This document shows, one piece after another, positions 1 through 4,700 of a DNA stretch of 6,825 bases; the first letter of the stretch is position 1; the number at the start of each line of letters is the position of its first letter. The notes below the pieces were generated by a model. That model was not told where the DNA came from. It worked only from the letters and a program-made list of their open reading frames with translations, and ran no database searches. The stretch comes from Bacteroidota bacterium (lineage in GTDB: Bacteria > Bacteroidota > Ignavibacteria > UBA10030 > UBA8401): assembly GCA_003456055.1 (NCBI GenBank), contig DMPG01000221.1, positions 1 through 6,825 on the forward strand, read 5' to 3'. The position numbers and the translations under genes are program-made.

Positions 1-157
1 GAACATTTGCGTACATATACTTTAATGCAGTTGTGTCGATAGTGATATCGATTCGAGCAAGGGTAGTATCCGAATATACTTTCCAACTTTGGTCTGTTTG
101 CGCAATTGTAAAAAGGAAGGGAATAAAAATTGAGAGGAACAAAAGTATTATTTTCAT
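1..157 (-). CDS. Secreted protein, N-terminal fragment, probably CotH-like (runs off left edge)
   Basis: Only the first 52 codons are in the window. The start is the ATG at 157-155, read leftwards. It opens with a classic signal peptide: K2, a hydrophobic core at about residues 3-18 (rich in I, L and F), then a likely cleavage after I-A before Q20. The mature start includes W25-K-V-Y-S-D, then A-R-I-D-I-T-I-D at about residues 34-41, and A-L-K-Y-M-Y further on. A beta-strand of the form 'I-x-I-T-I-D' soon after the signal peptide, followed by a helix of the 'L-x-x-M' kind, is how many secreted CotH-kinase-family proteins of the Bacteroidota begin; the assignment is an inference from this short stretch. 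No good Shine-Dalgarno precedes the start. The gene follows the SIMPL gene by 45 nt and could be cotranscribed with it. Other secreted proteins with a similar beta start cannot be excluded. Confidence 0.6.
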   Translation of the reverse strand, partial: MKIILLFLSIFIPFLFTIAQTDQSWKVYSDTTLARIDITIDTTALKYMYANV

Positions 158-202
158 AGTGCCATAATATTTAGAATTGAGGAACCATTTGCAGAAAAGG
201 GT

Positions 203-904
203 TTATTTTAATTCCCACACAATCGTTACTTCATCGGTCAAGGTCATTTCTTTTACGTCAAAACCAAGCGATTCATCGTTTGCCACACCGCGGTTCATCA
301 TCATTGCAGATTTGTACATAGGAACAGCATTTTGCATTCCATACGTAATGCGATGAATGGCGCCAAGCGTTTGTTTTGTTGTAGCAGCAATCAATTCGGC
401 GCGGGATTGCGCATCGCCGATGGCAAGGGTCAGGAGTGCGTCGTTTACCTGTCTTTCTTTTTCTGCCGAAAGAATGAAGTTGAATGTAAAACGAACATCA
501 TTTTCACTATTCATAAACGATGTGATGATCGCTCCGATCTTTTCTTTGGTATTAGGAAAATCTATCATGATGTTTTGCCGTGCGATGTATCCTTTGTCGA
601 CATTCTTGTTGTTTTCCCACACCAAGTTTTTTGTAACACTGAAATCGGTCGTTTTGATTGCATCCTTTTTGAATCCGACCGTCTGCAGCTGTGCGATCAA
701 TTGTTCGGTCTTCGCATTGAGTCCTTTTACAGCATCGGCAAATTTTGGATTGACGATCGTCGCTTCAATGGTCAACACACCGATATCCGGCATGGCTTTG
801 TAGGTGCCGACTCCTTTTACTTCAAGCGTGCGGATGCTTTGTTGTGCATTTACAGAAAAAATGAACAAAGTGAGAGTGCAAAATACTTTAAAGATCTGGT
901 TCAT
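203..904 (-). CDS. Secreted SIMPL-domain (DUF541) protein
   Basis: The product is 233 residues, the usual size for this family. The first 20 residues form a signal peptide (M-N-Q-I-F-K, hydrophobic core, then S-V-N-A before Q21-Q22), so the protein should be periplasmic or outer-membrane associated. The SIMPL domain fills the rest. It starts with the family hallmark 'L-E-V-K-G-V-G' at residues 27-33 and the 'P-D-I-G-V-L-T-I-E' strand at 39-47. It continues through the 'T-D-F-S-V' segment at 86-90 and the helix with 'D-A-x-x-R-A-E' near 164-170, and ends in the 'T-D-E-V-T-I-V-W-E-L' strand at 223-232. I chose the ATG at 904-902 over an in-frame codon at 958 because the signal peptide begins there and a GAGGA motif lies 4 nt upstream. 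SIMPL proteins (E. coli YggE, Brucella BP26) are export-targeted beta/alpha proteins whose biochemical role is poorly known. A terminator upstream suggests it has its own promoter in the 905-960 interval. Confidence 0.88.
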   Translation of the reverse strand: MNQIFKVFCTLTLFIFSVNAQQSIRTLEVKGVGTYKAMPDIGVLTIEATIVNPKFADAVKGLNAKTEQLIAQLQTVGFKKDAIKTTDFSVTKNLVWENNKNVDKGYIARQNIMIDFPNTKEKIGAIITSFMNSENDVRFTFNFILSAEKERQVNDALLTLAIGDAQSRAELIAATTKQTLGAIHRITYGMQNAVPMYKSAMMMNRGVANDESLGFDVKEMTLTDEVTIVWELK

Positions 905-908
905 AAAA

Positions 909-913
909 TCCTC
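909..913 (-). promoter_or_regulatory. Ribosome binding site of the SIMPL gene
   Basis: On the minus strand GAGGA stands 4 nt before the ATG at 904. It decides the start, because no comparable motif precedes the farther in-frame start at 958, whose extra 18 residues are polar and would bury the signal peptide. Confidence 0.65.
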
Positions 914-960
914 AATGGTAAGTAATGGTGTAGAATAGTGTACAAATATTTTACGCAAAT

Positions 961-991
961 AAAAAAAGGTCAGAAGAACGCTGACCTTTTT
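961..991 (-). terminator. Rho-independent terminator after the CDGSH gene
   Basis: A perfect inverted repeat pairs 963-973 with 981-991 (core GGTCAG/CTGACC extended by five A:T pairs) around a 7-nt loop. On the minus strand the stem is followed by a run of seven T (967-961, partly overlapping the stem base). It lies 25-55 nt past the stop codon of the CDGSH gene and before the SIMPL gene, so it separates two transcription units. Because the stem is flanked by A and T runs it could also act on plus-strand transcripts. Confidence 0.85.
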
Positions 992-1015
992 GGGGAAACA
1001 ATAGTAATGTGTTTA

Positions 1016-1249
1016 TTATGTTTTTTGAATGATCGGCGGCATTTCGTACGCTTCGCAGACGGATTGGAATCCAGCCGCTTTGTGCGTTGCGTCGCAGAAC
1101 GGTTTTGTTTTGCTCTGTCCGCATCGACAAAGAGAGATCTTTGTGCGACCATTGAGTCCATACCGATTTCCATTGGTATCAAACAATTCTATGTCTTCAC
1201 CTTCCACACGAAAACTGCCGTTATTATTTACGATGATCTTAGTTGCCAT
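1016..1249 (-). CDS. CDGSH-type iron-sulfur domain protein
   Basis: The product is 77 residues, the size of a single-domain bacterial CDGSH protein, with no signal peptide or membrane segment, so it is probably cytosolic. The cluster motif C-x-C-x2-S-x3-P-x-C-D-x-T-H is complete: C41, C43, S46, P50, C52, D53, T55 and H56. This family binds a [2Fe-2S] cluster with three Cys and one His, used in redox or cluster transfer. The upstream half (S12-F-R-V-E-G, then E21-L-F-D-T-N-G-N and L32-N-G-R-T) and the downstream G60-F match the usual bacterial pattern. One deviation is Ala at position 54 where Gly is the common residue of 'C-D-G-S-H'. The start at 1249 is supported by a strong ribosome binding site. 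The gene is 76 nt past the second permease gene and ends before a strong terminator, so it is either the last gene of the ABC operon or a single-gene unit. Confidence 0.92.
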   Translation of the reverse strand: MATKIIVNNNGSFRVEGEDIELFDTNGNRYGLNGRTKISLCRCGQSKTKPFCDATHKAAGFQSVCEAYEMPPIIQKT

Positions 1250-1256
1250 AATATGA

Positions 1257-1263
1257 TTCCCCT
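1257..1263 (-). promoter_or_regulatory. Ribosome binding site of the CDGSH gene
   Basis: On the minus strand AGGGGAA stands 7 nt before the ATG at 1249. It is the best Shine-Dalgarno-like motif in the window and confirms the start. Confidence 0.65.
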
Positions 1264-1325
1264 ACTATATCCTTTGCGAAAACTTCTGTTCAATTGAAAT
1301 AATTTTTGCAAAGTTTTTTTAATAT

Positions 1326-2498
1326 TTATGATGCTCGTAAAGCATTGATGATGTTCATACGTGAAGCGCGGACTGCCGGTAAAAATCCGCCGAAGACTCC
1401 CATGATCAGCGAGAAGAGAAGTGTCCACCCTATAATATCCAGTGATAATGAAAAGCCGAATGCAAGTTCTGAGAACGTCCCAAAATTTGTCGTGGAAAAT
1501 GAGACGAACTGCATGAATGAAGCAAGGATCAATCCAATGATCCCGCCGACGATTGACAATGCCAACGCTTCTATCAGGAACGCCGTCAAGATGCTCCTGC
1601 GCCGAAAACCAAGAGCACGCAGCGTACCGATCTCTACCGTGCGATTTGCCACGGCGGCATACATTGTTATCATTGCTCCGATCATTGCCCCAAAACTAAA
1701 GATGATGGTGATGACCAAACCAAGCGCTTTGATAAAGACCGCCATTCCCTGCGATTGTTCAAGGTAGAATTGCTGCTCCTTTTTCACTTCCAGATCCTGC
1801 AGCCGCTGTTCTGTCTCCAGTTTTGTTTTTATTGTTTCGTAATCGCCGATATTCTTTAATTTGAACGTATAGGAGGAGAACGTAGTCGTACGATTAAATT
1901 CCTGCATGATATTTTCTGCATCTGCCCATAGTTCCGAAGCAAATCCTGTCTTCCCCGCGTCAGCCACGCCGACGATGGTCCATAATTTTGACCCGATCTG
2001 TATCTGTTGCCCGATCTCCACGTTCTCAAACTGATCGTGTATCTTGTTGCCGATGACAATCTCCGTTGAACCTTGCTTGAACCAACGTCCCTCTTTGATT
2101 GTCACTTGAGACCGAAGCGTGATTGCTCCCGCGGAGACACCGCGCACGATAATGTTTCCCATATCATTCGTCTGTTTCTTTCTCAAATTGATGATTGTAA
2201 CAACATCGGATGTTCCGAAGGTTTTTCCTTCGTTAGTCACTGCAATTTCCGGGAAGGTCGAAATGATCCCGATCTGATCTCTGCTGACCGCGCTCAGCAG
2301 CTCGCCGGAGGAACCTTTACGCAGAATGATGACATTATCCTCCGAACCGGTTGCCACCATGGTATCTTCAACACCCTGCGCAAGCATCAGAACGGCGGCA
2401 AAGACAAAAACAACCAGTGCGATACCGGTAACGGTGAGCGCGGTTGTGAGGCGTCGCGTCCATAAATTTCGGATATTATACGAAAAAGGGATCTTCAT
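1326..2498 (-). CDS. FtsX/MacB-type ABC transporter permease (second permease of the operon)
   Basis: The product is 390 residues with the four-helix MacB/LolC-E layout. A short cytoplasmic start (R10, R15-R16) leads to helix 1 at about 20-42. A large extracytoplasmic MacB_PCD-type domain follows at about 43-250, then helices at about 253-283, 303-331 and 352-374, and a short cytoplasmic end (R377-A-S-R-M-N). The cytoplasmic stretch E289-I-G-T-L-R-A-L-G-F, ahead of helix 3, is the conserved FtsX-family segment that contacts the ATPase. Extracytoplasmic domain segments such as 'V-x-x-G-R-W-F' (133-140) and 'I-V-I-G-N-K-I' (147-153) are typical of the family. It should pair with the other permease and the ATPase to form a mechanotransmission-type transporter in the inner membrane. 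The substrate cannot be read from sequence. The start ATG at 2498 is 36 nt past the first permease's stop and has no clear Shine-Dalgarno. Confidence 0.92.
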   Translation of the reverse strand: MKIPFSYNIRNLWTRRLTTALTVTGIALVVFVFAAVLMLAQGVEDTMVATGSEDNVIILRKGSSGELLSAVSRDQIGIISTFPEIAVTNEGKTFGTSDVVTIINLRKKQTNDMGNIIVRGVSAGAITLRSQVTIKEGRWFKQGSTEIVIGNKIHDQFENVEIGQQIQIGSKLWTIVGVADAGKTGFASELWADAENIMQEFNRTTTFSSYTFKLKNIGDYETIKTKLETEQRLQDLEVKKEQQFYLEQSQGMAVFIKALGLVITIIFSFGAMIGAMITMYAAVANRTVEIGTLRALGFRRRSILTAFLIEALALSIVGGIIGLILASFMQFVSFSTTNFGTFSELAFGFSLSLDIIGWTLLFSLIMGVFGGFLPAVRASRMNIINALRAS

Positions 2499-2534
2499 AG
2501 AAATTTAAATTATATGTTGTGAGTAAAAAATCTA

Positions 2535-3698
2535 TTAACCAATCTGACGTAATCCGTCAACAATTTTCATCCGCGCTGAACGATAGGCAGGAAAGACCGC
2601 CGCAACGACTCCAACCAGGACCGAGAACATTACCGCCAGCACCATTGTAGAGTTTGCTACCTTGAACACCGGGAAGAGGGTAGGAAATTGTGCACCGAAC
2701 CCCTGGCAGACCGGAAACGTCAAGATCAAACCGAATGCACCGCCGATCATCGAAATGAACAGTGATTCTCCCGCGATCAATCCAACAACATGAAACGACG
2801 TAAATCCGAGTGTTTTTAACACCGCATATTCACGAATCCGTTCTCGTGCGGACATAATAATCGTATTGGCAAGCACCATAAGAATGATCCCAATGATCAC
2901 ATACGAAACCAATTCCAGCGACGTGATGATCGCACCGGAAAGCGAAACGAAACTCTGCTGAAATGCTTTCTCCGTCTCTGTTTTTGTCTTTGCCGAAGAA
3001 TTTATGAACAGTGCATCGACCGCTTCGGACACCGACGGTGCATCATTCATATTGCGGATCTGAATGATATACCACCCGACATGATCCGTTGCCCACGATG
3101 CCGTCTGCCTGCTCCGTTCGTTCAGATATTCCCACTGGAAAAACATCTGCGTTTCATCCGCTGTCTTATCTTTTCCGGTATAGACACCCGCAACAACAAA
3201 TTCCCAATCTCCCGGATAGATATCTCCTTTAACGTTGATGATATCGCCGACCTTGAATCCGTGCTGTTCAACAAGTTTTTTGCCTACGATGCACGAATTT
3301 CGCAGTTTTTTAAAATTCGCCAATTGGTCCGGCGGAACGGTATATTCCGAATAGACATCGAAAATCGTTTCGGGGTCGATCGCAACGCGGGGGAAAAAAT
3401 TCTCAAAGCTTTGGTCTTTATAGATTCCCTGGAACCAGTTGGCAAACGATACTTTTGTCACGCCGGGAATACCTTCAATCTGACTTCGATAGGAAACCGG
3501 CAGAGGAAAAATAAATGAGACGGCGTGGCGAGTGATCAGCCGATTGGCCGACGATGCTTCCACTCCTGAAGACCATGATGTGACAACGGTTCGCAGAAGA
3601 CCGAATGCAAGAACCGCAACGGCAATGCCAAGCATGGTGAGAATGCTCCGCAGTTTATGCCGCAAGAAATTTTTATATATGAGTTTTAAGACATTCAT
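2535..3698 (-). CDS. FtsX/MacB-type ABC transporter permease (first permease of the operon)
   Basis: The product is 387 residues and has the same fold as its neighbour but is clearly diverged from it, so the pair looks heterodimeric. It starts M-N-V-L-K-L-I-Y-K-N-F-L-R-H-K-L-R-S, a very common start in this family. Helix 1 is at about 17-40, an extracytoplasmic MacB_PCD-type domain at about 41-252, and helices 2-4 at about 255-284, 304-332 and 348-371. The coupling segment E290-Y-A-V-L-K-T-L-G-F matches the family pattern, as does the end A-Y-R-S-A-R (371-376) plus a D-G-L-R-Q tail. The extracytoplasmic domain carries 'C-I-V-G-K-K-L' at 136-142 and 'G-D-I-I-N-V-K-G' at 151-158, again family-like. 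The gene begins 28 nt after the ATPase stop, without a clear Shine-Dalgarno, which fits a single ATPase-permease-permease transcript. Confidence 0.92.
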   Translation of the reverse strand: MNVLKLIYKNFLRHKLRSILTMLGIAVAVLAFGLLRTVVTSWSSGVEASSANRLITRHAVSFIFPLPVSYRSQIEGIPGVTKVSFANWFQGIYKDQSFENFFPRVAIDPETIFDVYSEYTVPPDQLANFKKLRNSCIVGKKLVEQHGFKVGDIINVKGDIYPGDWEFVVAGVYTGKDKTADETQMFFQWEYLNERSRQTASWATDHVGWYIIQIRNMNDAPSVSEAVDALFINSSAKTKTETEKAFQQSFVSLSGAIITSLELVSYVIIGIILMVLANTIIMSARERIREYAVLKTLGFTSFHVVGLIAGESLFISMIGGAFGLILTFPVCQGFGAQFPTLFPVFKVANSTMVLAVMFSVLVGVVAAVFPAYRSARMKIVDGLRQIG

Positions 3699-3726
3699 AT
3701 CGTTTTCTGTAGTAGTGCTAAAAAAA

Positions 3727-4404
3727 TTAATTTTTTGTTAATTCGCCTTTGTCCAAATGCTGAATAGTGCGGGCACTTTGGGCTGCATGCGGATCATGGG
3801 TGACCATGATGATCGTTTTTTTAAATTCTTTGTTCAGACGCTCCAGTAATGTCAGGATCTCCTCTGCCGATTTCCTGTCGAGATCTCCCGTTGGTTCGTC
3901 GCCAATGAGCAATGTCGGATCGGTCACAACGGCACGGGCAATGGCAACGCGCTGCTGCTGTCCGCCGGAAAGCTGCCTCGGATAGTGATCCATCCGGTCT
4001 GAAAGTCCGACCACTTTCAGCATCATTTCAATGCGTTCTTTCTTTTCTTTTTTTGAAAGATTCGTCAACAGCAGCGGCAGTTCAACATTTTCATAGGCAG
4101 TCAACACCGGCATCAAATTATAGAACTGAAACACAAAACCAATATTATGCGACCGCCATTTTGCCAAAGCAGATTCGTTCAATTTTGCGATATCGGTTCC
4201 GGCAACAACGATGGAACCGCTGGTTGGCAGGTCGATACCAGAAATAAGATTCAACAATGTTGTTTTTCCGGAGCCAGATGGTCCCATCAACGCAAGGAAT
4301 TCCCCTTCCGGAACATCAAGGGAGATATTTTGCAGAACCGGAATCTCCAGCGTGTCGCGTTTGTACACTTTGGATACATTCTTTACTTGAACCAGTGGTG
4401 TCAT
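3727..4404 (-). CDS. MacB/LolD-type ABC transporter ATP-binding protein
   Basis: The product is 225 residues, the normal size for a stand-alone MacB/LolD/FtsE-type ATPase. All ATPase elements are present: Walker A G41-P-S-G-S-G-K-T48, Q-loop Q93, signature L145-S-G-G-Q149, Walker B L165-L-I-G-D-E170 with the catalytic Glu, D-loop G173-D-L-D and switch H203. The F91-V-F-Q-F-Y-N-L segment around the Q-loop and 'L-T-A-Y-E-N-V' at 101-107 are hallmarks of the lipoprotein/macrolide exporter subfamily. It should drive the two FtsX-type permeases encoded directly downstream. Members of this family extract lipoproteins from the inner membrane, export peptides or drugs, or act on cell-wall enzymes; which applies here is not visible. 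The ATG at 4404 gives a normal N-terminus and has no clear Shine-Dalgarno. The 44-nt gap before it is AT-rich and holds no hairpin, so a promoter there or readthrough from the peptidase gene are both possible. Confidence 0.95.
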   Translation of the reverse strand: MTPLVQVKNVSKVYKRDTLEIPVLQNISLDVPEGEFLALMGPSGSGKTTLLNLISGIDLPTSGSIVVAGTDIAKLNESALAKWRSHNIGFVFQFYNLMPVLTAYENVELPLLLTNLSKKEKKERIEMMLKVVGLSDRMDHYPRQLSGGQQQRVAIARAVVTDPTLLIGDEPTGDLDRKSAEEILTLLERLNKEFKKTIIMVTHDPHAAQSARTIQHLDKGELTKN

Positions 4405-4448
4405 ATGATTGTATAATAGTTGTTAATAAAAAAATATAATTATTGTAA

Positions 4449-4700
4449 TTATTTTTGGAGTGACATTTTTTTTGTTTCAGAGAATGTTCCTGCGGTAATT
4501 CTGTAAAAATATAATCCGCTTGGTAAATGTGAAGCATCAAACGCAACGGAATATTTTCCGGCTTCTTTTACTTCATTAACAATCATCGCGATTTCTCTTC
4601 CAATGACATCGTACAGTTTCAATGATACATGATTGGTAATTGGTAATTGGTAATTGATCACTGTTGCCGGATTGAACGGATTCGGGTAATTTTGTTCCAG
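4449..4700 (-). other. Type A T9SS C-terminal sorting domain
   Basis: The last 84 or so residues show the typical pattern: N-Y-P-N-P-F-N-P-A-T near the start, 'L-K-L-Y-D-V-I-G-R-E' in the middle, then 'A-G-K-Y-S-V-A-F-D-A-S', 'L-P-S-G-L-Y-F-Y-R' and a basic end (K-K-M-S-L-Q-K). In type IX secretion this domain guides cargo across the outer membrane and is normally cleaved off. It implies that the genome carries the Por/Spr secretion machinery, which is not in this window. Confidence 0.9.

Noticed and set aside
154..165. Three-codon mini-frame (M-A-L-stop) overlapping the CotH-like start by ATGA
   Set aside because: It has no ribosome binding site and is short enough to arise by chance; no evidence of translational coupling.
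332..925. Long plus-strand open frame (197 codons) opposite the SIMPL gene, and a second one at 357-803
   Set aside because: Both lie antisense to a well-supported gene, show no signal peptide, domain or plausible residue pattern, and have no ribosome site. They are mirror frames.
905..958. Upstream in-frame start that would lengthen the SIMPL protein by 18 residues
   Set aside because: The added residues are polar and would bury the signal peptide; the ribosome binding site at 909-913 points to the start at 904.
1264..1269. TATAGT box on the minus strand with TTGAAC 18 nt upstream, resembling a sigma-70 promoter for the CDGSH gene
   Set aside because: A start about 7 nt downstream would remove or disrupt the gene's clear ribosome binding site, and the primary sigma factor of this group prefers a different promoter pattern.
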